From assembly GCF_002796975.1 (NCBI RefSeq), contig NZ_PEKV01000009.1, forward strand, positions 163,491 through 216,594: a stretch of 53,104 bases of DNA, read 5' to 3'. The notes beneath the pieces are model-generated. The model worked only from the letters and a program-made list of their open reading frames with translations, was not told the DNA's origin and made no database searches. The stretch is from Ferrovibrio sp. Its GTDB lineage: Bacteria; Pseudomonadota; Alphaproteobacteria; Ferrovibrionales; Ferrovibrionaceae. Of this stretch, positions 15,535-23,431 are shown one piece after another. Position 1 is the first letter of the stretch; each line of letters starts with the position of its first letter. The translations under genes and the position numbers were made by a program.

Positions 15535-15965
15535 GGATGGTCTCCTCTCCCTGCACGGTGCCGGTCTGTCCGGCCCAATGCTTCTCCTGTTTATGGCCCC
15601 TGCCGCCCGCCCTGAGGGAGACGGCACATGCCCCGGTACGCAACTGTACTCTACGCCTGCACGATACGTCCAAACTGACCTTCACCGCATCGCTGCGACG
15701 AGGGATTCACGACGGATTTATGCTGCTGGTCTAAAGCCTTGCGGCCCGGCCCAGGTCGCTGACGGCGACTCTCGCCCATTTCCCTCGTTTATTGTCGAGT
15801 AGGTACTATAATGCCGGTCTCGGTTGCCGCAAGCACTATCGTGCATGTTACGGCCGATGCCGGCGCAAGTTCCTGATCCTGACGCACCTTAGCCCTTCCC
15901 CAGCGGCAGCCAATGGACGCAGAGGAGGGAAACCTGCACTTTTGCGCCGGTAGACGACAGCCTGG
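15535..15965. other. Intergenic region upstream of the second livK
   Basis: This 431-base stretch has no convincing gene. Near livK it has a small hairpin (GCCGG 15560-15564 / CCGGC 15570-15574). It also has the 11-mer CTGCACGGTGC (15551-15561), which also occurs in the livK copy 1 leader (14153-14163), consistent with duplication of gene plus leader. No copy of the AT-rich dyad was found here. No clear promoter could be placed. Confidence 0.5.
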
Positions 15966-17621
15966 CTATTCGCCTTGGGCGGCCTTTTGACGCAACACGA
16001 AACGCTGCACCTTGCCGCTCTCGGTGCGCGGCAGCGCATCGATAAATTCGATCTGGCGCGGATACTTGTAGGGTGCGATCTCGGCTTTGACGAAATCCTG
16101 CAGCGCCCTCATGGTCTCGGGCGTTGCCGGTACGCCGTTACGCAATACCACATAGGCCTTCACGACCTGACCGCGCTCGGGGCAGGGTGCGCCGACCACG
16201 GCGCAGTCCTGCACCTGCGGATGCAGCAGCAGCACGGATTCCACTTCAGGGCCGGAGATGTTGTAGCCAGCCGAGACGATCATGTCGTCGGCGCGCGCCT
16301 GGTACCAATAATAGCCATCCTCATCGCAGAGATAGGCGTCACCGGTGAAGTTCCAGCCATTCTGCACATAGGCTTTCTGGCGTTCCGGGTTGTCGAGATA
16401 GCGGCAGCCGACCGGCCCGCGGATGGCGAGCCGACCAACAGTGCCGGCCGGTACCGGCCGGCCATCGTCGTCGAAGATTCCTGCCTCGTAGCCCGGGATC
16501 GGCTTGCCGGTGGCACCAGGGCGAATGCCGTCGCCTTCGGATGTAATGAAGATATGCAAGATCTCGGTGCCGCCAAGTCCGTCGATCAGCTTCACACCGG
16601 TGGCTTCGCGCCAACCCTCATACGTGGCGAGCGGCAGGGTTTCGCCAGCCGAGACGCCTTTCTTGAGCGAGGAGAGATCGTAATCTTTCACCATGTCGAT
16701 CATCGCGCGGTAAGCGGTCGGCGCGGTGAAAGAGATCGTGACCTTCTTGGCCTGGATCGTCTCCAGCATCTTCTGGGGATTGTACTGTTCCACAAGAACA
16801 GTAGATGCCCCGACATGCATTGGGAAGGTGACCAATGCGCCCAATCCGAAGGTGAAGGCGAGTGGCGGTGAGCCGGTGAAGACATCGTCTTTCGTGGGCC
16901 GAAGCACATAGCGGTTAAAGGTGTCGCAGATCGCCAGCACGTCGCGATGGAAATGCATGCAGCCTTTCGCGGGGCCGGTGGTGCCGGACGTAAAGGCGAT
17001 CAGGCAGACGTCGTCCCAGGCTGTGTCGAGAGTCTCGAACTCCACCGGTTTTCTGGCCATGCGGGTTTCGAGTGAGTCTTCGACGCCTTCGCTGTAGTAG
17101 TAGCAGATGCGTTTGAGATGCTTCGACTCCTTTCGGGTCGTTTCCATCTCGTCGCGCAGCCGCCAGTCGCAGATCGCGAATTCGATCTCGGCCTTATCCG
17201 TCATGAAGGTGAGTTCGCGCCAGCGATACAGTGGCATGGTGGCGACCGCGATGGCACCGACCTTCATCACCGCGAACCAGCAGGCGACATACATCGGATT
17301 GTTCGGCGCGCGCAGCATCACGCGGTTGCCCGGCCTGATGCCATAGTCTTCCACCAGGACATGTGCGATGCGGTTGGCAGTCTCCAGCAGGCGACGATAG
17401 GTCCAGACTTCGTCATTATAATGGATGGCCGGGCGGTCGCCATGGATCGCGGCCTGCTTGTCGAGCAGTTCGCGCGCACAGTTCATGCGCTTCGGATAGG
17501 CCCTCAGCTCAGGCAGCGTATCCCACAGCATGATGGGCCATTGGTCCTGCGGCGGCAGGTGATCGCGGGCAAAGGTATCGGTGTGAGCCGACGACTCGAA
17601 AATGTGGTCAGTGCGGGACAT
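15966..17621 (-). CDS. Aryl-CoA ligase, benzoate/2-aminobenzoate-CoA ligase family
   Basis: The 551-residue ANL-family enzyme has the phosphate-binding TSGTTGPAKG (211-220), FTGDAYLCDEDGYYW, the hinge YNISGPEVE and the catalytic lysine in PRTESGKVQR (about K537). The region MNCARELLDK and overall length match benzoate-CoA and 2-aminobenzoate-CoA ligases, which activate an aromatic acid with ATP and CoA. The start at 17621 ([17 protein letters not shown]) has GAGG upstream and overlaps the end of the reductase gene by 14 bases. Its job is probably the first step after uptake. The precise aromatic acid is not determined. Confidence 0.82.
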   Translation of the reverse strand: MSRTDHIFESSAHTDTFARDHLPPQDQWPIMLWDTLPELRAYPKRMNCARELLDKQAAIHGDRPAIHYNDEVWTYRRLLETANRIAHVLVEDYGIRPGNRVMLRAPNNPMYVACWFAVMKVGAIAVATMPLYRWRELTFMTDKAEIEFAICDWRLRDEMETTRKESKHLKRICYYYSEGVEDSLETRMARKPVEFETLDTAWDDVCLIAFTSGTTGPAKGCMHFHRDVLAICDTFNRYVLRPTKDDVFTGSPPLAFTFGLGALVTFPMHVGASTVLVEQYNPQKMLETIQAKKVTISFTAPTAYRAMIDMVKDYDLSSLKKGVSAGETLPLATYEGWREATGVKLIDGLGGTEILHIFITSEGDGIRPGATGKPIPGYEAGIFDDDGRPVPAGTVGRLAIRGPVGCRYLDNPERQKAYVQNGWNFTGDAYLCDEDGYYWYQARADDMIVSAGYNISGPEVESVLLLHPQVQDCAVVGAPCPERGQVVKAYVVLRNGVPATPETMRALQDFVKAEIAPYKYPRQIEFIDALPRTESGKVQRFVLRQKAAQGE

Positions 17622-19086
17622 GACGAACCTCGGAAGACGGCGAAGCAGGTCCGGCGAACGGGAGCGGCATTTCGATACGCACCGCATCTGACGGCGGTGT
17701 TGCACGGCCGGCGGCATCATGGCCGCGGACGTAATAGGTGTAGCGCAGGCCGCCCAGCACCACCTTGTCGGCATGCTTGGTCGACTTTACGGCTTCGGTG
17801 ACGCGGGCATCGCCGTCGTCTTCCGCACGATAGACATTGTAACCGGCGATCTCGGTGCTGCCGGCGACCGCCCTGTTCCAGGTCAGCTTGACCTGGCCCT
17901 TTTCGACGGTAGCCGTGAGTCCGGCGCCGGCGTCGGGCCAGCGCGGCGCATCGCCATCGGTGACATCGGGCGGTGCCTGCATCAGGCCCTTGGGCCAGAG
18001 GAAGCAGGTCACTTCCTTGAACTTCTCGTCGAGCTGCTTGCAGACGTTGCAGTAGATGCAGCGCACGATCTGGCCGCTACGCTGTTCTTCCAGCTTCTTG
18101 ACCCAGTCGGGATCGGCCAGCAGCTGGCGCGCCATACCGATCATGTCGGCCTGACCAGTCTGCACCAGCTGTTCGGCATCCAGCGGATCACTGATCTTGC
18201 CGACCGAGATCACAGGCACGGTGAAGCCCTTGGCATTGATATACTGCTTTACGGCCGCAGCCATATGGGCATGCGGCAGAGATGGGTACCAGTCGCCCGG
18301 CATGCAGCGGTCGCCGGAATAGCCGGTGTAAGGATAGAGCGGCTGGCCCTCGCGATGCACCGCATCCTCGAATTTGCCGCCGACCGACAGCGAGATGTAA
18401 TCGACGCCGAGCTGTGCCATGCGCAGCGCGATCAGTTTGGCCTCTTCGATAGTGTAGCCTTCCTTGATCGCCTCTTCGGCGAGGAAACGCACGCCAACCG
18501 TCCAATCGTGGCCGACATGCTTGCGGACGCTCTGCATGACCCGGCCGAACATGGCAAGCCGGCCTTCCAGTGTGCGGCCGTCGTATCCGTCACGGCGCGG
18601 ATTACGGCGCGACAGGAAGGACGACAGCGTATAGGCATGTGCCGAGTGCAGTTCGACGCCGTCATAGCCAGCGGTGCGGGCGCGGGCGGCGGCCTGGCCG
18701 AATTCCTCGATGATGCGTTCGATATCTTCTTCCGACAGACTGTCGATGGTTTGGCGCCAGCCCGACCGCGCCACTTTCAGGAAGTGGATGATCTGCGGCA
18801 TGACCTTGGAGTCAGAGGTGTCGTGCACCTGTTTGGTCAGCTCGTGATGGCCGGGAATGAATTCATCATCCGACAGGCGCAGCAGTGGCCCGGATTTGTT
18901 GGAATGGACAGCGGTTGCTTCGACAACGATGAGCCCGACATGGCCTTCGGCGTAGCGCACATAGCGGTCGATGATCGGCTGATTGACGAAGCCGTCCTCG
19001 CCCGAGAGTCGCGTCACCATTGCCGGTACCGCGATGCGGTTCGGCAGGGTCATGCCATTGAGCTTGAGCGGTTCGAGGATCTTCAT
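17608..19086 (-). CDS. Old Yellow Enzyme-type flavin reductase with Fe-S motif and fibronectin-III-like C-terminal domain
   Basis: The 492-residue protein starts with an FMN TIM barrel of the OYE/2,4-dienoyl-CoA reductase group: [13 protein letters not shown], then [26 protein letters not shown] (145-170, the OYE active-site signature). C343, C346, C349 and C361 give C-x2-C-x2-C-x11-C, the 4Fe-4S motif of 2,4-dienoyl-CoA reductase. That family normally continues into FAD/NAD domains, but these are absent. Residues about 385-474 instead read as a fibronectin type III domain ([28 protein letters not shown]). There is no signal peptide. Context between an acyl-CoA dehydrogenase and an aryl-CoA ligase suggests reduction of a dearomatised or enoyl thioester. 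The electron donor is unknown. Confidence 0.82.
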   Translation of the reverse strand: MKILEPLKLNGMTLPNRIAVPAMVTRLSGEDGFVNQPIIDRYVRYAEGHVGLIVVEATAVHSNKSGPLLRLSDDEFIPGHHELTKQVHDTSDSKVMPQIIHFLKVARSGWRQTIDSLSEEDIERIIEEFGQAAARARTAGYDGVELHSAHAYTLSSFLSRRNPRRDGYDGRTLEGRLAMFGRVMQSVRKHVGHDWTVGVRFLAEEAIKEGYTIEEAKLIALRMAQLGVDYISLSVGGKFEDAVHREGQPLYPYTGYSGDRCMPGDWYPSLPHAHMAAAVKQYINAKGFTVPVISVGKISDPLDAEQLVQTGQADMIGMARQLLADPDWVKKLEEQRSGQIVRCIYCNVCKQLDEKFKEVTCFLWPKGLMQAPPDVTDGDAPRWPDAGAGLTATVEKGQVKLTWNRAVAGSTEIAGYNVYRAEDDGDARVTEAVKSTKHADKVVLGGLRYTYYVRGHDAAGRATPPSDAVRIEMPLPFAGPASPSSEVRHVPH

Positions 19087-20264
19087 CCCTTGATCTCCGC
19101 TGCATAGGCTGCATAGGTCTGGCCGGCGATGACCAGCTTGTTGACCTCGGTGGTGCCCTCGTAGATGCGCAGCGCGCGGATTTCGCGATAGAGGCTTTCC
19201 ACCATGACACCGCGGGTCACGCCCAGTCCGCCCCAGAGCTGCACGGCAGCATCGATCACGCGCTGGGCTGCTTCGGTGGCATACATCTTGGCCATCGAGG
19301 CCTCGCGGGTGACGCGGGCAGCACCCTGGTCCTTGGTCCAGGCGGCGCGATAGATCAGCAGCGCCGAGGCATCGATCTCGGTCGCCATATCGGAGATCTT
19401 GGCCTGGGTCAGCTGATAGTCGGCAAGTTTCTGGTTGAACACCTTGCGCTCATGCACGCGCTTCAGCGCCTCGTCCAGCGCACGGCGGGCGAAGCCCAGC
19501 GCTGCGGCGCCGACGGTGGAGCGGAAGACGTCGAGATTGCTCATGGCGATCTTGAAGCCCTCGCCGGGCTGGCCGATCAGGTTGCCGGCCGGAATGACGC
19601 AATCCTTGAACTCAAGCTTGCCCAGCGGATGTGGCGCGATCACGTCGATGCGTTCGGCCACGCTGAAGCCCGGCGTACCGGCTTCGACCACGAAGATGGC
19701 GAGACCTTTCGCACCGGGCGCATCGCCCAGCCGTGCGACGACCGTATACTGGTCGGCGATGCCGCCATTGGAAATCCAGGTCTTCACGCCGTTCAGACGA
19801 TAGCCCTGTCCATCCGGCACGGCGACGGTGCTGACCGCGGCGACATCGGAGCCGGCATCGGGCTCGGACATCGCGAGTGCGGCAATACGCGTCCCCTCGG
19901 CGACGCCGGGCAGCCAGCGCTTCTTCTGCTCCGGCGTGCCGAACAGGCTGATCGGGCCGGAGCCCAGTCCCTGCATCACGAAGGAGAAATCGGCCAGGCC
20001 ATGATGGTAGGCGAGGATTTCGCGGGCTAGCGCGAGCGAGCGCACTTCCAGCCTGTCGTATTTGCCGCCACCATCCTTGGGTACGGTGAGACCGAGGAAG
20101 CCGGCCGCACCCAGACGCGCGACGAAACCGCGGCAGACCGCGTCGATATCGTCGCCTTCATCATGATGGCTGGCGTATTTCTTCGCCCAGCTTTCCAGTT
20201 CGGCGGCCAGCGCGCGATGGCGTTCCTCGAAAAACGGCCAGCCGAGATAGCTCTTGTCCGCCAT
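19083..20264 (-). CDS. Acyl-CoA dehydrogenase family protein
   Basis: The 393-residue flavoprotein shows the acyl-CoA dehydrogenase landmarks: [61 protein letters not shown] and the C-terminal [15 protein letters not shown], with the catalytic-base Glu in YEGT. It should oxidise an acyl- or alicyclic-CoA to the enoyl-CoA using FAD. The start at 20264 ([17 protein letters not shown]) is 1 base after the enoyl-CoA hydratase stop, and the gene overlaps the reductase start by 4 bases (ATGA), so translation is coupled. The substrate is inferred to be the CoA ester produced by the ligase in the same operon. Confidence 0.88.
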   Translation of the reverse strand: MADKSYLGWPFFEERHRALAAELESWAKKYASHHDEGDDIDAVCRGFVARLGAAGFLGLTVPKDGGGKYDRLEVRSLALAREILAYHHGLADFSFVMQGLGSGPISLFGTPEQKKRWLPGVAEGTRIAALAMSEPDAGSDVAAVSTVAVPDGQGYRLNGVKTWISNGGIADQYTVVARLGDAPGAKGLAIFVVEAGTPGFSVAERIDVIAPHPLGKLEFKDCVIPAGNLIGQPGEGFKIAMSNLDVFRSTVGAAALGFARRALDEALKRVHERKVFNQKLADYQLTQAKISDMATEIDASALLIYRAAWTKDQGAARVTREASMAKMYATEAAQRVIDAAVQLWGGLGVTRGVMVESLYREIRALRIYEGTTEVNKLVIAGQTYAAYAAEIKG

Positions 20265-20265
20265 T

Positions 20266-21093
20266 TCAGTTGCCCTCGAAAACGGGTTTCTGCTTGGCGA
20301 CAAAGGCGTGATAGGCGCGGGCGAAATCCTGCGTCTGCATGCAGATCGCCTGCGCCTGAGCTTCCGCTTCGATGGCGGCATCCAGATCCATCGACCATTC
20401 CTGATGCAGGCAGGTCTTGGTGATGCCATGCGCAAAGGTCGGGCCGTCGCTCAACTCCTTTGCCAGCGCCTGCGCATCGGCCAGTATCCGCTCGGGTGCC
20501 ACCAACCTGTTGTAGAAGCCCCAGCGTTCGCCTTCCTCGGCGCTCATGCTGCGGCCGGTATAAAGCAGTTCGGCAGCACGGCCCGAGCCGATGATGCGCG
20601 GTAAGATGTTGCAGGCGCCCATATCGGCGCCGGCAAGGCCGACACGCACGAACAGGAAAGCGGTCTTGGTGCGCGGCGTACCGAGGCGCAGATCGGAGGC
20701 CATGGCGAGGATCGCGCCGGCGCCGGCGCAGATGCCATCGACCGCGGCAATCACCGGCTGCGGGCAATGCTGGATCGCCTTGACCAGATCGCCGGTCATG
20801 CGGGTAAAGGCCAGCAGCCCGGCCATGTCGCCGGCGTCTTTCATCTTCACCAGCGGGCCGATGATCTCATGCACATCACCGCCGGAGCAGAAATTGCCGC
20901 CTTCGCCGGTGATCACGACGGTTTTGACATCATCGGCATAGTTCAGCGCGCGGAAGGTATCGCGCAGTTCGGCGTAGGAGTCGAAAGTGAGGGGATTCTT
21001 GCGTTCGGGGCGGTTGAGCGTGACGGTCGCGACCTTGCCCTCGACCGACCAGCCGAAATGCTTCGGTTTGAAATCCTTGCCCAACTTGCTCAC
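20266..21093 (-). CDS. Enoyl-CoA hydratase/isomerase family protein
   Basis: The 275-residue crotonase-fold protein has [14 protein letters not shown], oxyanion-hole segments [15 protein letters not shown] and [22 protein letters not shown], and [22 protein letters not shown]. The last segment lacks the usual two-Glu hydratase arrangement (an Asp is seen at GADMG), as in alicyclic or aromatic-degradation members. The N-terminal [16 protein letters not shown] is typical of hydratases linked to 2-aminobenzoate or benzoate CoA clusters. It overlaps marR by 4 bases. It should hydrate or isomerise an enoyl-CoA in the pathway. Confidence 0.85.
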   Translation of the reverse strand: MSKLGKDFKPKHFGWSVEGKVATVTLNRPERKNPLTFDSYAELRDTFRALNYADDVKTVVITGEGGNFCSGGDVHEIIGPLVKMKDAGDMAGLLAFTRMTGDLVKAIQHCPQPVIAAVDGICAGAGAILAMASDLRLGTPRTKTAFLFVRVGLAGADMGACNILPRIIGSGRAAELLYTGRSMSAEEGERWGFYNRLVAPERILADAQALAKELSDGPTFAHGITKTCLHQEWSMDLDAAIEAEAQAQAICMQTQDFARAYHAFVAKQKPVFEGN

Positions 21094-21611
21094 TTCGTCT
21101 CTCCCTGATCGGCGTCGACGGCGTTCTGGTGCACAGACTGCTTCAGTTTTCCGAGCAGCTGAAACAGCTGCTGCATGTCCTGGCGGCTGAGGCTCGCCAT
21201 CATCCGGTCGACCCAGCCTTCATGCACCGGCGTCATGGCATCGAAGGCCTTCTTGCCGGCCGGCGTCAGGCTGATATGGCTGGAGCGGCGGTCGCGTTGC
21301 GACGGCGTACGCTTGACCAGGCCTTCTTCCACCAGGCGATCCGCTAGCCCGGTGATATTGCCGTTCGACACCATCATGCGGGCGGACAACTCGCTCATGG
21401 TCAGGCCGTCGGGCGCACGATCGAGTTGGGCCATAAGATCGAAGCGGGGCAGGGTGGTGTCGAACTGCAGGCGCAGCGCGCCGCGCACATTCTGTTCGAT
21501 CAGGCTGGAGCAGGTGAGCAGCCGCAGCCATAGCCGCAGTTCCAGCTTGTCGTCGCGATGCGTCGCGGTTTCGCGGTCGTTCGCCGGTGCTGGCTGGCGC
21601 AGTTCACTCAT
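21090..21611 (-). CDS. MarR-family regulator inside the aryl-CoA operon
   Basis: The 173-residue protein has a MarR winged helix: [48 protein letters not shown], then the wing [20 protein letters not shown]. MarR proteins in such operons usually sense a CoA thioester and repress until it accumulates. The start at 21611 ([12 protein letters not shown]) overlaps the SDR stop by 4 bases and its own stop overlaps the next start by 4, so it is fully embedded. It is the best candidate to bind the repeated AT-rich dyad at 5011, 14227 and 22441. Confidence 0.88.
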   Translation of the reverse strand: MSELRQPAPANDRETATHRDDKLELRLWLRLLTCSSLIEQNVRGALRLQFDTTLPRFDLMAQLDRAPDGLTMSELSARMMVSNGNITGLADRLVEEGLVKRTPSQRDRRSSHISLTPAGKKAFDAMTPVHEGWVDRMMASLSRQDMQQLFQLLGKLKQSVHQNAVDADQGETK

Positions 21612-22420
21612 GACATCACTTCTCCCCCTGCAACGGCGATGCACTGGCCGGTGATCGAAGCCGCGCTGGCTCCGGCCAGCCACAGCACAGCATCGGCCAC
21701 TTCCTCGGGCTGGATCAGGCGGCCCTGCGGATTGCCCTTGGCCAGTTCGGCGCGGGCATCATCGGCCGAGCGGCCGGTTTTCTTCACGATGGTTTCGATG
21801 GTGCCGGCCGTCATATCGGTGTCGACATAGCCGGGGCAGACCGCATTCACGGTGATGCCGGCGGTGGCATATTCGCGCGCCAGCGCCTTGGTCAGGCCGA
21901 CCACACCATGCTTGGCGGCGACATAGGCGGCAACATAGGCATAACCGGTCAGGCCCGCTGTGGAGGCCACGTTGATGATGCGGCCCGATTTGCGTGGCAG
22001 CATGTCGTTAATGGCAGCGCGTGTGACGTGGAAAACGCTGGAGAGATTGATGGCGAGCATCTGGTTCCAGTGCTCGGCGCTCATCTTCGCAAAGGGCTGG
22101 CTGGCGCCGTAGCCGGCATTGTTGACCAGGATATCGACCGCGCCATGCGCGGCGACGGCATGGCGTACCATGGCAGTGGCGGCGGCGGCATCAGTGAGGT
22201 CGGCTGCGAAAGCCGTATGGTCGGGGCCGCCCGGCGCATTCAGTGCTGCCCTGCGCTGTTCCAGCAGGGCTGCGTCGCGGCCAGCAAGACTGAGGCGGGC
22301 GCCGCGCGCGGCAAAAGCCTGCGCAATCGCCCAGCCGATGCCGCGGCTGGCGCCGGTGACCAGTATATGCTGGCCGGCAAAAGCGCGACTTTCTGACCTG
22401 ACTGCCGTCTGCTCGTTCAC
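21608..22420 (-). CDS. Short-chain dehydrogenase/reductase (SDR)
   Basis: The product of about 270 residues is a classical SDR: TGASRGIGWAIAQ (NAD(P)-binding TGxxxGxG), NNAGYG, the catalytic serine region INVASTAGLTGYAYVAAYVAAKHG (Ser, Tyr-x3-Lys with Y and K present) and VCPGYVDTDM. It resembles 3-hydroxyacyl-CoA dehydrogenase-type SDRs. The start is GTG: GGGAGG sits 5 bases before the GTG at 22420, while the GTG at 22426 overlaps it, so 22420 is preferred. It is the first gene of the operon, 20 bases from the dyad. It probably oxidises the hydroxyacyl-CoA made by the hydratase. Confidence 0.85.
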   Translation of the reverse strand: MNEQTAVRSESRAFAGQHILVTGASRGIGWAIAQAFAARGARLSLAGRDAALLEQRRAALNAPGGPDHTAFAADLTDAAAATAMVRHAVAAHGAVDILVNNAGYGASQPFAKMSAEHWNQMLAINLSSVFHVTRAAINDMLPRKSGRIINVASTAGLTGYAYVAAYVAAKHGVVGLTKALAREYATAGITVNAVCPGYVDTDMTAGTIETIVKKTGRSADDARAELAKGNPQGRLIQPEEVADAVLWLAGASAASITGQCIAVAGGEVMS

Positions 22421-22440
22421 CCGCACCTCCCGAGCGATAT

Positions 22441-22458
22441 TATTTTAAGTATAAAATA
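22441..22458. promoter_or_regulatory. AT-rich dyad, probable MarR-type operator (copy 3, upstream of SDR-MarR operon)
   Basis: TATTTTAAGTATAAAATA has perfect 7-base arms and a 4-base centre. It ends 20 bases upstream of the SDR start, so a bound repressor would block initiation directly. Copies lie upstream of livK and fpr. Confidence 0.6.
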
Positions 22459-22521
22459 AATTTCCGGTCGCAGCAAGGTGGAGTCTTTCCGCCGAAAACC
22501 TGCGGGCACGGCGCGCGAGTA

Positions 22522-22549
22522 CCGGGCAAGGCAAAGGCGACTTGCCCGG
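22522..22549. repeat. 9-bp perfect inverted repeat in the divergent SDR/lipoprotein region
   Basis: CCGGGCAAG (22522-22530) and CTTGCCCGG (22541-22549) flank a 10-base loop. It lies 55 bases before the lipoprotein start and could be a leader hairpin of that gene or an operator. No T run follows. Confidence 0.4.
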
Positions 22550-22603
22550 GCATTTATGGTAAAGAAAAGACTTACCGATTCGCCGGGGGGATGACGGGCA
22601 CCG

Positions 22604-23113
22604 ATGACCTTTGCAAGCCAAGGATATGGCCCGCTGACCAGGGCGCTCACGCTTGTGGTGGCACTGGCCGCACTGGCGGGCTGCTCCACTGTCTGGAACA
22701 GCAGCGCGAGCCAGTCGTCTGACGGCGGCAAGGCCGGCAGTGGCCCGCCGACGCAGATCGCCGGTGTTGCGCTGCCCGAAGGCTATTCGCTCGATGCCAA
22801 CCGTACCATCGTGCTGGGCGAGGGCGACCGCTGGATCGGCCGCCTGTCCTACAGCGTCAATTCCTCGTCCGATGCGATGTTCGATTTCGTGCGCCGGGAA
22901 ATGGCCAACTACGGCTGGACCGAAGTGGCCGTGGTGCGCGCTGAAACCAGCCAGCTGACGTTCCTGTCGTCAGGTGGCGACCGGGTTGCTTCGGTACTGA
23001 TCACCCGCTCGACACTGTATGGCTCGAAGGTCGACATGACCGTGGCGCCATCCACGGGCAGTACGGTCGGCACCCAGCCGCGCCAGGTTGCGCCGCGGCC
23101 GGCGCGCCAATAA
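22604..23113 (+). CDS. Putative lipoprotein of unknown function
   Basis: The 169-residue product has a lipoprotein signal: a hydrophobic segment (LTRALTLVVALAALAGC) ending in lipobox LAGC with C27. After a Ser/Gly-rich linker there is one compact domain (GVALPEGYSLDANRTIVLGEGDRWIGRLSYSV, FDFVRREMANYGWTEVAVVRAETSQLTFLS), then a Pro/Gln tail. The pattern of a short fold with a trailing WTEV-type helix suggests a small periplasmic alpha/beta domain. I do not recognise a named family. The start at 22604 is the ATG that opens the signal peptide. It is convergent with the Lrp-domain gene, 3 bases apart. Confidence 0.72.
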   Translation: MTFASQGYGPLTRALTLVVALAALAGCSTVWNSSASQSSDGGKAGSGPPTQIAGVALPEGYSLDANRTIVLGEGDRWIGRLSYSVNSSSDAMFDFVRREMANYGWTEVAVVRAETSQLTFLSSGGDRVASVLITRSTLYGSKVDMTVAPSTGSTVGTQPRQVAPRPARQ

Positions 23114-23116
23114 AGC

Positions 23117-23359
23117 TTAATTGAAAGCTTTGAAGGTGATCATCGTGAAGGTGTCCTTCACGGCGGTGATGGTCTGCAGCTTGTTGACCACGAAATGGCC
23201 GATATCCTGCCCGTCGGGCAGGTAGCATTTCATCATCAGGTCGTACTGGCCGGAAATGGAATGTACTTCGGAGACCTGTTCGATCTCCTCCACGGCCTTC
23301 ACCGCCACGTCATAGGCGCGACCGAGTTCGCATTTCACCATCACGAAAATCGTTTGCAT
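23117..23359 (-). CDS. Stand-alone Lrp/AsnC ligand-binding (RAM) domain protein
   Basis: The 80-residue protein MQTIFVMVKCELGRAYDVAVKAVEEIEQVSEVHSI... is a complete RAM/AsnC_trans_reg domain (SGQYDLMMKCYLPDGQDIGHFVVNKLQTI) with no helix-turn-helix. Such stand-alone domains form dimers or octamer rings, bind amino acids and may modulate full Lrp proteins. GGAG lies before the ATG at 23359; an alternative ATG at 23377 would add six residues. It is single and convergent with the lipoprotein gene. Regulation and ligand are unknown. Confidence 0.88.
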   Translation of the reverse strand: MQTIFVMVKCELGRAYDVAVKAVEEIEQVSEVHSISGQYDLMMKCYLPDGQDIGHFVVNKLQTITAVKDTFTMITFKAFN

Positions 23360-23431
23360 CGCCGGCTCCGTTGGCATTCCTTTAGCGAACTGTAAACGAA
23401 GCGGCTGGCCGCAGCCAAGGCTTCAGCAGGC

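Noticed and set aside
15792..15812. TTGTCG and TATAAT as a plus-strand promoter
   Set aside because: The spacer is only 9 bases, far short of 16-18, and no plus-strand gene follows.
23112..23131. AAAGCTT/AAGCTTT stem at the convergent lipoprotein and Lrp-domain ends
   Set aside because: The stem is AT-rich and overlaps both stop codons, and no T run follows; too weak to call a terminator.
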